A stretch of DNA of 6,158 bases from Deferribacteres bacterium (GCA_020633655.1 JACKDF010000054.1:1-6158); one strand, 5' to 3'; shown: positions 1-5,918, counted from the stretch's first letter. Numbers and translations are program-made. The notes: generated by a model not told the origin, from the letters alone.

Positions 1-120
1 TAAGTCGGCGATGAGTTACGAGCCCCCGTACCAAATAATGGTGCTTTGGCGCAAAACAATTTATGTGATTCTCTTTTGATATGAAAAACATTGACAAACT
101 TAGTACTTTACGCTAAGCTT

Positions 121-161
121 TAATTACTGATTAAAAATTTCCAATTTACAATTAGTAATTA
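121..161. repeat. AT-rich inverted repeat
   Basis: Arms 121-132 (TAATTACTGATT) and 150-161 (AATTAGTAATTA) pair over 12 bp with one G-T wobble. The 17-base loop contains a second small stem, AAATT at 135-139 with AATTT at 143-147. No T tract follows, so a normal terminator is unlikely. It could be a protein-binding site, the remains of a small element, or chance in AT-rich DNA. Confidence 0.35.
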
Positions 162-217
162 TAATATATTCGACTAAACAAAAATATTTTATTTTTCGAG
201 ACAATGATTGGTTACAC

Positions 218-231
218 TATAGTCGACTATA
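218..231. promoter_or_regulatory. 14-bp perfect palindrome, possible operator
   Basis: TATAGTCGACTATA is a perfect 14-bp palindrome, the form expected of a site for a dimeric regulator. The heptamer TCGACTA inside it (223-229) also occurs at 170-176, exactly 53 bp upstream, about five helical turns. It lies some 390 bp before gltA, so a role in gltA control is only a possibility; it could instead serve a divergent gene beyond the left edge. No regulator gene is visible in the window. Confidence 0.25.
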
Positions 232-606
232 AATCTGAATCTAATTAGATGCAGAGAAAAGTTATGTAAATCGCTGAATATACTATCTTTTCTTTCGTGA
301 CAGAACCAGTGTTTTACTGCAAAGAGTGGCGTACAATCAGAAAATTAGACATAACGACTTTTCATTAATGCAATTAATAGTTGTAAATTTTCCAATTAAT
401 CTTTATTTTAGCAAGCCTGATGTCTTTGTGGCATTTTTACCAGGAAAACAACTCGCAGTTTTCTTGACAGTAAGGAAAAATCAAGCACCTGCATAACACC
501 TTCTCAACTGTTCAACCTTATGGTCAATTGCAAACCCGAGTTCAGTAATGCGATAGAAAAACCCAATGTAATATAAAAGCCGGATTCTATGCACGAATTT
601 ATGCAA

Positions 607-611
607 AGGAG
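607..611 (+). promoter_or_regulatory. Ribosome binding site of gltA
   Basis: AGGAG, within AAAGGAG, ends 6 nt before the ATG at 618. This is near-ideal spacing and fixes the start of citrate synthase. Confidence 0.85.
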
Positions 612-617
612 AAAATC

Positions 618-1904
618 ATGAGCAAAAATGTTTTATCTATTACTGATCAACGCACCGGTAAGCAATACGAAATACCCATCGAAAACGGGGCTATCAATGC
701 AATGCAATTGCGTGGCATAAAGGTGAGCGACGATGATTTTGGCTTGATGACTTATGACCCGGGATTTAAAAACACTGCATCCACAAAGAGCACAATTACA
801 TTCCTCGACGGTGAGAAAGGTATTCTTCGTTATCGTGGTTATCCCATTGAGCAGATTGCCGAAAATTCAAATTTTCTTGAATCAGCCTACCTACTTCTTT
901 TTGGAGAACTTCCAAACAAGAAGCAATTCGAAGATTTTGAATATGAAATAACTCACCACACCATGCTCCATGAAAATACGAAAAAGTTCATGGAAGGATT
1001 TCGTTACGACGCTCACCCAATGGGCATGTTGGTCAGTACACTTGCTGCTTTATCAACTTATTACCCCGATGCCAAGGACATCATGAATCCTGAATCACGC
1101 AAATTGCAAATGATGCGCCTCCTTGGCAAAACACCAACTATTGCTGCCTATGCTTTTCGTCATTCACTGGGAATGCCTTACAACTATCCGGACAATGAAC
1201 TCAGTTACGCAGGAAATTTCCTGCAAATGATGTTTAAAATGACCGAATCAAAATACGAGGTAAATCCAGTACTTGAGCGTGCATTGGACGTACTTTTTAT
1301 ACTGCATGCGGACCACGAACAAAACTGCAGCACGACAACGATGCGCGTTGTTGGAAGCTCACACGCTGATCCCTATGTTGCAGCAGCATCCGCATCTTCC
1401 GGTTTATACGGCCCATTGCATGGCGGTGCCAATGAGATGGTACTTCGCATGTTGAGAGAAATTGGTTCTGTAAACAATATTCCAAACCATATCAAGCGAG
1501 TAAAAGCCGGTGAGCTGCGACTCATGGGATTCGGGCACCGCGTTTATAAAAACTACGATCCACGCGCCCGTATCATCAAAAAAATTGCGGATGAGGTTTT
1601 TGAAGTAACGGGTCGTAATCCTTTACTTGACATCGCCATTGAACTGGAACGTATCGCTCTGAGCGACGAATACTTTATTAATAAAAAATTGTACCCGAAC
1701 GTCGACTTCTATTCCGGAATCATCTATGAAGCGCTGAAACTCCCTGTTACGATGTTCCCGGTATTGTTTGCCATTGGCCGTATGGCTGGTTGGTTGGCAC
1801 AATGGGAAGAAGGACTACTGGATAAGGAACAAGCCATCGCCAGACCACGGCAGTTGTTCCTGGGACAGGAAAAAAGAGAATACGTCCCTTTGAAGAAAAG
1901 ATAA
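618..1904 (+). CDS. gltA: Citrate synthase (type II)
   Basis: Catalyses the entry step of the TCA cycle in the cytoplasm, condensing acetyl-CoA with oxaloacetate to citrate and CoA. At 428 residues it matches full-length type II enzymes (E. coli GltA has 427), including the N-terminal beta domain that short type I forms lack. Visible hallmarks are LHADHEQN (229-236), GPLHGGANE (265-273) with the first catalytic His at 268, MGFGHRVYKNYDPRA (303-317) with the second His at 307, and PNVDFYSG (360-367) with the catalytic Asp at 363. Arg residues at 388 (AIGRMAGW) and in ARPRQLFLG sit where substrate-binding arginines are expected. The ATG is set by AGGAG 6 nt upstream. The gene stands alone, with a long leader region before it and a strong terminator 56 nt after its stop, so it is probably monocistronic. 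No lesion is seen. Identification is firm; whether it is NADH-inhibited cannot be read here. Confidence 0.98.
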   Translation: MSKNVLSITDQRTGKQYEIPIENGAINAMQLRGIKVSDDDFGLMTYDPGFKNTASTKSTITFLDGEKGILRYRGYPIEQIAENSNFLESAYLLLFGELPNKKQFEDFEYEITHHTMLHENTKKFMEGFRYDAHPMGMLVSTLAALSTYYPDAKDIMNPESRKLQMMRLLGKTPTIAAYAFRHSLGMPYNYPDNELSYAGNFLQMMFKMTESKYEVNPVLERALDVLFILHADHEQNCSTTTMRVVGSSHADPYVAAASASSGLYGPLHGGANEMVLRMLREIGSVNNIPNHIKRVKAGELRLMGFGHRVYKNYDPRARIIKKIADEVFEVTGRNPLLDIAIELERIALSDEYFINKKLYPNVDFYSGIIYEALKLPVTMFPVLFAIGRMAGWLAQWEEGLLDKEQAIARPRQLFLGQEKREYVPLKKR

Positions 1905-1960
1905 TCTTTCCTCAGGCTTTAAAAATTGCTTTTAAGTTGACAGGCTAATTATTTTCCTAC

Positions 1961-1999
1961 ATCCAGCTCTGCATTAGAATTCGCAGAGCTGGATTTTTT
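1961..1999 (+). terminator. Intrinsic terminator of gltA
   Basis: A perfect 12-bp stem, ATCCAGCTCTGC (1961-1972) with GCAGAGCTGGAT (1983-1994), closes a 10-base loop and runs straight into six Ts (1994-1999), then A and four more Ts. This is a textbook rho-independent terminator 56 nt after the gltA stop. It separates gltA from the monooxygenase gene. Confidence 0.93.
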
Positions 2000-2029
2000 A
2001 TTTTAAAATACAAATATTCAAAAAAACAC

Positions 2030-2058
2030 TTCACTTTAAATCATTATTTTTTTATATA
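2030..2058 (+). promoter_or_regulatory. Possible promoter of the monooxygenase gene
   Basis: TTCACT (2030-2035) and TATATA (2053-2058) are 17 bp apart and each match the sigma-70 consensus at four of six positions. They lie just after the gltA terminator and about 95 bp before the start codon, where a promoter is needed. The surrounding DNA is AT-rich, so chance matches are likely. A TATACA at 2120-2125 is an alternative -10, but has no good -35. Confidence 0.25.
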
Positions 2059-2141
2059 GTAACTTCAAACGAGACTAATAAATTCGTATGATTCTGGGCA
2101 GTGCATTTTACCTAGACCCTATACATTTAAAATAATTCCGC

Positions 2142-2146
2142 GGAGG
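2142..2146 (+). promoter_or_regulatory. Ribosome binding site of the monooxygenase
   Basis: GGAGG ends 5 nt before the ATG at 2152. It is a strong SD match and supports that start, which lies only 12 residues before the dinucleotide-binding glycines. Confidence 0.8.
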
Positions 2147-2151
2147 CTGAC

Positions 2152-3408
2152 ATGTTTGGAAAAAAGAAACCGGAAGTTCTTATTGTCGGAGCAGGTCCTG
2201 TCGGTTTAATGACTGCTCTGGAATTGACAAAAAATGGCGTTGTCGTACAAGTAATTGATAAAGAATGGCAACGCGCAGGACATAGTTATGCACTGGCCTT
2301 GCACCCGCAATCCTTGCGGATGTTTAAAAAACTCGGATTACTCGATAAAATTCTGCAACACTGCTATAAAGTAAACACCATCGATATTTGCGATGAGAAG
2401 GAGTGCAAAGCCACTATAAATCTTGCAGAATTAAAACATGAATATGCCTATATAACCGCCATACAGCAGAATGTACTGGAGAAAATACTCGAGGATGCAC
2501 TGCTTGAAAACGGTGTAAAAGTTCTCTGGCACCACCGGCTTGCTCACCTGACTCACTCGATTGATCATGCGAACGTCATTATTGACAAATTGGAAACCGA
2601 TACCCTGGGTTACATCATTTCACGCACCGAGCAGGTTGTCACAAAGTCCATCCGTGGAGAAATTCCCTATGTTATAGGAGCCGACGGGCACTATTCTTTT
2701 GTACGTCGTTCACTGGATATCAATTTTGATCCGGTTGGTGATACATTAAACTGTGCCGTATTCGAGTTTAAAACAGATATCGATCTGCAAAATAAAATGG
2801 CACTTTCTTTTACAGAGGGTGCAGCAAATGTGATGTGGCCACTGCCCAATGGATATTGCCGCTGGAGTTTTCAGTTGCTCGACCGGGAAGCAAGCCAGGA
2901 AAGCCGCATAAAAGAACGTTATGAAGTACAGATTGGTACAGGTCCTTACGCTGAACTCACAGAGAATTATTTAAAAGAAATATTGAGTAAACGTGCTCCA
3001 TGGTTTAAAGGCAAAGTAGAGGATATTCGCTGGCGGCATATCGTTCGTTTTGAACGCCGGCTTTCTGATGCCTTAGGTAAAAACAAATGCTGGCTCGCAG
3101 GAGATGCTACCCACATGACCAATCCGGTGGGAATACAAGGTATGAATGGTGGTTTCCTCGAAGCGCAAGATTTGACTGCCGCAGTTATTAAGAGTTTGAA
3201 GGAAAAAGAATCGCCTGAACTCTTTGCAGAATATAATGAAAAATGGTTGAATCAGTGGCGGTTTCTGCTTGGTCTGGATGGTCGGGTTGAGACGACAGCC
3301 AAGACGGATCCATGGATTGCACAACACAAAGGTGCTTTGTTGTCCAGTATACCCGCACTTTCAGAGGATCTCAAGGGGTTATTGGGGCAAATTGAACTAA
3401 GCATATAA
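2152..3408 (+). CDS. Class A FAD-dependent monooxygenase (PHBH/UbiH-type)
   Basis: A predicted soluble flavoprotein that uses NAD(P)H and O2 to hydroxylate or epoxidise an organic substrate. All three family fingerprints are present: GAGPVG (13-18) in the N-terminal Rossmann beta-alpha-beta unit, with Asp36 at the end of the second strand; the DG motif GADGHYSFVRR (176-186), which contacts FAD and NAD(P)H; and the GD motif AGDATHMTNPVGIQGMNGG (316-334), which binds the FAD ribityl and pyrophosphate. At 418 residues it is the size of PHBH or UbiH-type enzymes and lacks the extra thioredoxin-like C-terminal domain of PheA/TfdB phenol hydroxylases. There is no signal peptide or membrane segment. 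The gene is alone between a terminator and a convergent hairpin, so context does not reveal the substrate. Aromatic, quinone-precursor and polyketide hydroxylation are all possible. The fold is secure; the reaction is not. Confidence 0.9.
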   Translation: MFGKKKPEVLIVGAGPVGLMTALELTKNGVVVQVIDKEWQRAGHSYALALHPQSLRMFKKLGLLDKILQHCYKVNTIDICDEKECKATINLAELKHEYAYITAIQQNVLEKILEDALLENGVKVLWHHRLAHLTHSIDHANVIIDKLETDTLGYIISRTEQVVTKSIRGEIPYVIGADGHYSFVRRSLDINFDPVGDTLNCAVFEFKTDIDLQNKMALSFTEGAANVMWPLPNGYCRWSFQLLDREASQESRIKERYEVQIGTGPYAELTENYLKEILSKRAPWFKGKVEDIRWRHIVRFERRLSDALGKNKCWLAGDATHMTNPVGIQGMNGGFLEAQDLTAAVIKSLKEKESPELFAEYNEKWLNQWRFLLGLDGRVETTAKTDPWIAQHKGALLSSIPALSEDLKGLLGQIELSI

Positions 3409-3435
3409 TTGATATTCGAGATTGGCTATCAAATG

Positions 3436-3481
3436 CGACGCAAGCATGCTTTGACCTGCTGGTTCAAGTATACTTGCGTCG
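3436..3481. terminator. Long hairpin between convergent genes, possible bidirectional terminator
   Basis: Two 21-base arms (3436-3456 and 3461-3481) pair around the loop TGCT. The outer nine pairs (CGACGCAAG with CTTGCGTCG) are perfect and the rest has two mismatches and two G-T pairs. It lies 27 nt after the monooxygenase stop and 25 nt after the stop of the minus-strand gene, the usual place for a shared terminator. Neither side has a T tract directly against the stem; on the plus strand five Ts begin 9 nt later (3491-3495). It may act as a 3'-end stabilising structure or be a dispersed palindromic repeat. Confidence 0.5.
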
Positions 3482-3506
3482 AAATGCTGATTTTTCCCAC
3501 CCCATT

Positions 3507-4730
3507 TTACCACTCCGGATCAATAAACCCATAATAGCGCCCAAACCAATAATTTCGAATCATCGTCGATGCGTGTCCTTCCACAACGGATTCAACGAGT
3601 TTATAGCCATCGTTCACAGGAATCTTGAAAGTTCGCATTTCACGCTCAAATCCCCACATACTTTTTATTCCTTCAATCCTGTCTTCCGTCATTACATTTT
3701 CGCCAGTCAGAACCTGGTAGAGCATAATAAACCAGGGGTCACCCTGAAAACTGAAATCATGGTTCTGCCAATCATACCAGTGGATATTCAAATTCATTCG
3801 ATATTTTATCATTAATGAACGGTCGTCTTCGTAGCGCATAAGCATATATAGTGATTTTGCAGCATGGTCATCATCGTAGGAATTTCTCCATTCCGTTGGC
3901 CACATAACTTTTGATTCCAATTGCTGGTCATCATAGTGATAACGATCGATTAACATATTATAAGCCGCATGAAATCGCTCCTTCCCTGTTATTCGGTGCG
4001 AGACTTTTAATCCCATGAGCATTTCCAATGAATTGAGAGACTGATGCGGCAAATCAGGGCAATAATTTCCCCAGAGTGTCATTTTACCATCAAGATCAAC
4101 CAGCTTAAAATTGTAATCGATGCACCGTCCCGCAAATCGATCCAAAAGATCAGCGGCTCTTTTTTTGTTTTTCTCATCCGCACATAACTCGTAGTAAATT
4201 CCAATCCCATAGAAAAGTGAAGTGAACTTATCAGCACTGAGGTCACCCAACCAACGATAGCCGGGCATAGATGTCGACGCGTGCCACTCAAGTGGATACC
4301 ATAGCACTTGTTCAAACCATAATGGCTTATCCGTTTTATAAAAACCACGAGCCATGAGTCCGGGAACACCCGTAACCTTTTCAAGCTTGAGAATCCCTTC
4401 AAAGATCTGATTTGCCCTTTGCAGATCGTCATTATTTTTTGTGATTGCATATTTAAAACAGTAGGCTACAAGCATTTCAACAGTGACATCAAGACAGTCG
4501 GAGTACCAGGCGATCAACGGCTTCGTCGATCCAGCGGGAGGGAAAATAACTCGCTGAAGAAATGTGCCCTCATTCCAATGATTACCCAACATGAGTTCGG
4601 TGAACATCGCAACCTTTTTATGGAGTGGATCCGTTTTTGCTGGAAATTTGTTGACAGTTTGCGAAAACAAAAATTCACTGCTGCAGAAAAGCAAGATACC
4701 CGCAATCAAGCTAAAATATCGGTTATACAC
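3507..4730 (-). CDS. Secreted protein of unknown function, likely (alpha/alpha)-barrel
   Basis: Not assignable to a named family. Residues 1-24 form a Sec signal peptide (basic start, hydrophobic core LIAGILLF, cleavage probable near FSQ), so the product is exported. Cys16 does not sit in a proper lipobox. The mature part alternates predicted helices with short loops and is rich in Trp, Tyr, Asp and His. Notable blocks are GVPGLMARGF (121-130), GDLSADKFTSLFYGIGIYYEL (162-182), LVDLDGKMTLWGNY (210-223), LNSLEMLMGLKVSHRITG (232-249), SYDDDHAAKSLYMLMRYEDD (284-303) and GDPWFIMLYQVLTGE (330-344). From memory, such blocks recur in uncharacterised exported proteins thought to adopt a six-hairpin glycosidase-like toroid; that is inference. 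The start is GTG, preceded by GAGGA at 6 nt. It follows the FGE-like gene by 36 nt and is probably co-transcribed. A carbohydrate-active role is possible but unproven. Confidence 0.85.
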   Translation of the reverse strand: MYNRYFSLIAGILLFCSSEFLFSQTVNKFPAKTDPLHKKVAMFTELMLGNHWNEGTFLQRVIFPPAGSTKPLIAWYSDCLDVTVEMLVAYCFKYAITKNNDDLQRANQIFEGILKLEKVTGVPGLMARGFYKTDKPLWFEQVLWYPLEWHASTSMPGYRWLGDLSADKFTSLFYGIGIYYELCADEKNKKRAADLLDRFAGRCIDYNFKLVDLDGKMTLWGNYCPDLPHQSLNSLEMLMGLKVSHRITGKERFHAAYNMLIDRYHYDDQQLESKVMWPTEWRNSYDDDHAAKSLYMLMRYEDDRSLMIKYRMNLNIHWYDWQNHDFSFQGDPWFIMLYQVLTGENVMTEDRIEGIKSMWGFEREMRTFKIPVNDGYKLVESVVEGHASTMIRNYWFGRYYGFIDPEW

Positions 4731-4736
4731 AATTCG

Positions 4737-4741
4737 TCCTC
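4737..4741 (-). promoter_or_regulatory. Ribosome binding site deciding a GTG start
   Basis: On the minus strand GAGGA ends 6 nt before the GTG at 4730-4728. The signal peptide begins directly at that codon, and no in-frame ATG lies before the signal sequence, so the GTG start is well supported. The site lies within the 36-nt gap after the FGE-like gene. Confidence 0.75.
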
Positions 4742-4766
4742 AGTATTGGATTAATGGATTTTATAA

Positions 4767-5468
4767 CTATTCTGCATCTTTGACACATCGGAAACCGACT
4801 GGATAGTTGGCAGTTGAATTTGGGGGAACATAATAGCGTTGCGTCGTTCGAATAAAAGAATGATTGTTAAAATTGGAGCCGCCACGCATCACCTTATATT
4901 TTTCGCCATACTGCTCCATCGGAATATTGTTTCCGGGGTACGGTTTGTACCAGTCATCTGTCCATTCCCAAACACTGCCAGCCATGTCATAGCATCCATA
5001 CGGACTTTCCGGTTTTGCGAGTGCGCTACCGCGAGGGTGCGTGCGATCCCAAACGACAAATTTATTATTGTATGTGTTTCCCCAGGGGAAAACACGTCCG
5101 TCAGTACCACGAGCAGCTTTCTCCCATTCTTTTTCCGTTGGCAATCTTTTTCCCGCCCATTTAGCATAAGCTGCTGCCTGCTCCCAGGTCACGACGACAG
5201 AAAAATTCTCTTTACCATTTTCAAAAGCATAGCTCGTATCAAAAAGGGCATACTCAGCGTTACTCACTTCATATTTTTCAATGAAAAAAGCTTTTGTGGA
5301 TGCGATATGCTGTGGTCTCTCATCAGGATCGCCATACGTGCTCCCCATGATAAAGGAACCCGCAGGGACATACACCATACCCTGCGGTGGTGTCAGCCAA
5401 TTTTTAGTGGATTCACCCACTATTGGAAAGGCTGTAATTATACTAAAAAAGAGTAAAATAAATTTCAT
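4767..5468 (-). CDS. Secreted FGE/SUMF1-fold protein, probably not a sulfatase maturase
   Basis: A 233-residue exported protein with one formylglycine-generating-enzyme-like domain. Residues 1-20 are a signal peptide (MKFILLFFSIITAF core). Family marks follow in order: MVYVPAGSFIMGS (31-43), DPDERPQH (47-54), FFIEKYEVSNAEYALF (61-76), VTWEQAAAYAKWAGKRLPTEKEWEKAAR (93-120, the strongest signature), FPWGN (127-131), YGCYDMAGSVWEWTDDWY (157-174), VMRGGSNF (193-200) and the terminal PVGFRCV (223-229). True FGEs use a cysteine pair just after the RGGS motif; here that stretch (199-212) has none, and the only cysteines are 159 and 228. It is therefore likely a ligand-binding or structural relative rather than a sulfatase activator, and no sulfatase gene is nearby. 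The start is fixed by AGGA 7 nt upstream. It is the first gene of a likely two-gene operon with the downstream secreted protein. Confidence 0.92.
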   Translation of the reverse strand: MKFILLFFSIITAFPIVGESTKNWLTPPQGMVYVPAGSFIMGSTYGDPDERPQHIASTKAFFIEKYEVSNAEYALFDTSYAFENGKENFSVVVTWEQAAAYAKWAGKRLPTEKEWEKAARGTDGRVFPWGNTYNNKFVVWDRTHPRGSALAKPESPYGCYDMAGSVWEWTDDWYKPYPGNNIPMEQYGEKYKVMRGGSNFNNHSFIRTTQRYYVPPNSTANYPVGFRCVKDAE

Positions 5469-5475
5469 GAGAGCA

Positions 5476-5479
5476 TCCT
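5476..5479 (-). promoter_or_regulatory. Ribosome binding site of the FGE-like gene
   Basis: On the minus strand AAAGGAT carries AGGA 7 nt before the ATG at 5468-5466. The signal peptide starts at that ATG, which agrees with this choice. Confidence 0.7.
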
Positions 5480-5562
5480 TTTACTAAAAAATGAACAATC
5501 TTACGGAGCAGTAAAACCTTTTTATTGCTTGATATGGGATCTAATTGAAATGGAAGTTTTCT

Positions 5563-5568
5563 TATAAT
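5563..5568 (+). promoter_or_regulatory. Possible -10 box (TATAAT)
   Basis: A perfect TATAAT is present, but the nearest good -35, TTGAAA at 5545-5550, is only 12 bp away instead of about 17, and the hexamer at the right distance (TCTAAT) is poor. It would start a transcript near 5575, running through the small ORFs to the hairpin at 5805-5854. In such AT-rich DNA this could be chance. Confidence 0.25.
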
Positions 5569-5608
5569 TACTCATGAATTCGATCCTGTGAAGTGGAGAA
5601 ATTACGCT

Positions 5609-5698
5609 ATGCATACAACAAATAAACTAAGAATAATGGCATGCTTCTCCAATGAAAATTCGTTATGCAGAGTTAAAATCTCAGAAATCTGGAAATAA
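5609..5698 (+). CDS. Possible 29-residue small protein
   Basis: An ATG-to-TAA frame of 29 codons is preceded by GGAG (5595-5598), 10 nt from the ATG, which is a slightly long but usable spacing. The peptide begins MHTTNKLRIMACFSNENS, is basic to neutral, has two cysteines (12 and 20), and shows no membrane segment. A second frame, 5700-5774, starts one base after the TAA and would give a 24-residue hydrophobic peptide beginning MLFFNILVLSYAQF, but has no SD of its own. No family is recognised. Frames of this size arise often by chance in AT-rich DNA, so only the SD, the upstream TATAAT and the downstream hairpin speak for it. Confidence 0.15.
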   Translation: MHTTNKLRIMACFSNENSLCRVKISEIWK

Positions 5699-5804
5699 AA
5701 TGTTGTTTTTTAATATTCTTGTATTATCTTATGCTCAATTCATTGTACCTGTTTTAACGCCTTCTTCTACATGACAGTTATATTTTTAAAAAATTTTTCA
5801 AAAG

Positions 5805-5854
5805 AAACCGCATAAACACCACTATCAGTTCGGATGTTTAATGCGTTTTTTTTT
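5805..5854 (+). terminator. Hairpin with T9 tract in the cold-shock leader: terminator or attenuator
   Basis: Arms 5805-5817 (AAACCGCATAAAC) and 5836-5848 (GTTTAATGCGTTT) form 12 pairs with one single-base bulge on each side and an 18-base loop. The right arm runs into nine Ts (5846-5854). That is the layout of an intrinsic terminator, although the stem is AT-rich and the loop long. It ends 64 nt before the cold-shock start codon, and I see no good promoter in those 64 nt. It could therefore stop a short upstream transcript, or lie inside the cold-shock mRNA leader as a conditional, temperature-sensitive attenuator. Confidence 0.55.
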
Positions 5855-5904
5855 GCCCGGAACAGGCTGCAAACACAGTTGTACATTTCTACAAATTTAC
5901 AAAG

Positions 5905-5910
5905 TAAGGA
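5905..5910 (+). promoter_or_regulatory. Ribosome binding site of the cold-shock gene
   Basis: TAAGGA ends 8 nt before the ATG at 5919. This decides the start in favour of 5919 over the in-frame ATG at 5841. A small stem, TTGTA (5879-5883) with TACAA (5890-5894), lies just upstream and leaves the site free. Confidence 0.75.
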
Positions 5911-5918
5911 TCAATTCA

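Larger units (their letters stand above)
1..617. other. AT-rich intergenic region upstream of gltA
   Basis: No convincing gene was found on either strand. The first 55 or so bases are clearly richer in G+C than what follows and may be the tail of a neighbouring gene cut by the window edge. From about 60 to 420 the sequence is very AT-rich and contains an inverted repeat (121-161) and a 14-bp palindrome (218-231). From 420 to 600 composition returns towards average. A weak hairpin (442-465) lies against a TTGACA hexamer (464-469), but no good -10 box stands at 16-18 bp from it. The gltA promoter must lie somewhere here; I could not fix it with confidence. Confidence 0.6.
5469..5918. other. AT-rich intergenic region between divergent genes
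   Basis: This 450-bp gap lies between the start of the minus-strand secreted pair and the start of the cold-shock gene, so it should hold promoters for both. On the plus strand I see a perfect TATAAT (5563-5568), a GGAG followed by a 29-codon ORF (5609-5698), an adjoining 24-codon hydrophobic ORF (5700-5774) and a hairpin with nine Ts (5805-5854). On the minus strand I see no convincing promoter for the FGE-like gene. No tRNA or known riboswitch could be recognised. Confidence 0.6.

Noticed and set aside
255..355. Small RNA suggested by GTTATGT and ACATAAC inverted copies
   Set aside because: Seven-base arms some 80 nt apart are expected by chance in AT-rich DNA, and there is no promoter or T-tract terminator.
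420..467. 15-codon ORF as a leader peptide for gltA
   Set aside because: No SD, no run of regulatory codons and no terminator/antiterminator structure after it.
421..576. Open frame of about 50 codons on the plus strand before gltA
   Set aside because: Its only ATG is at 520, leaving 18 codons, with no SD and no recognisable protein character.
1937..1942. TTGACA between gltA and its terminator as a promoter
   Set aside because: No -10 at usable spacing, and a strong terminator follows at once.
4682..4730. Lipoprotein signal at Cys16 of the 407-residue protein
   Set aside because: The residue before the Cys is Phe, which does not fit the lipobox; cleavage by signal peptidase I near residue 24 is more likely.
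4839..5456. Plus-strand 205-codon frame opposite the FGE-like gene
   Set aside because: It is the antisense shadow of a gene with clear family motifs, signal peptide and SD; its own translation resembles no protein.
5841..5918. Longer cold-shock protein starting at the in-frame ATG at 5841
   Set aside because: The 26 extra residues match nothing in the family, the ATG lies in a hairpin arm next to a T9 tract, no SD precedes it, and a good SD precedes 5919.
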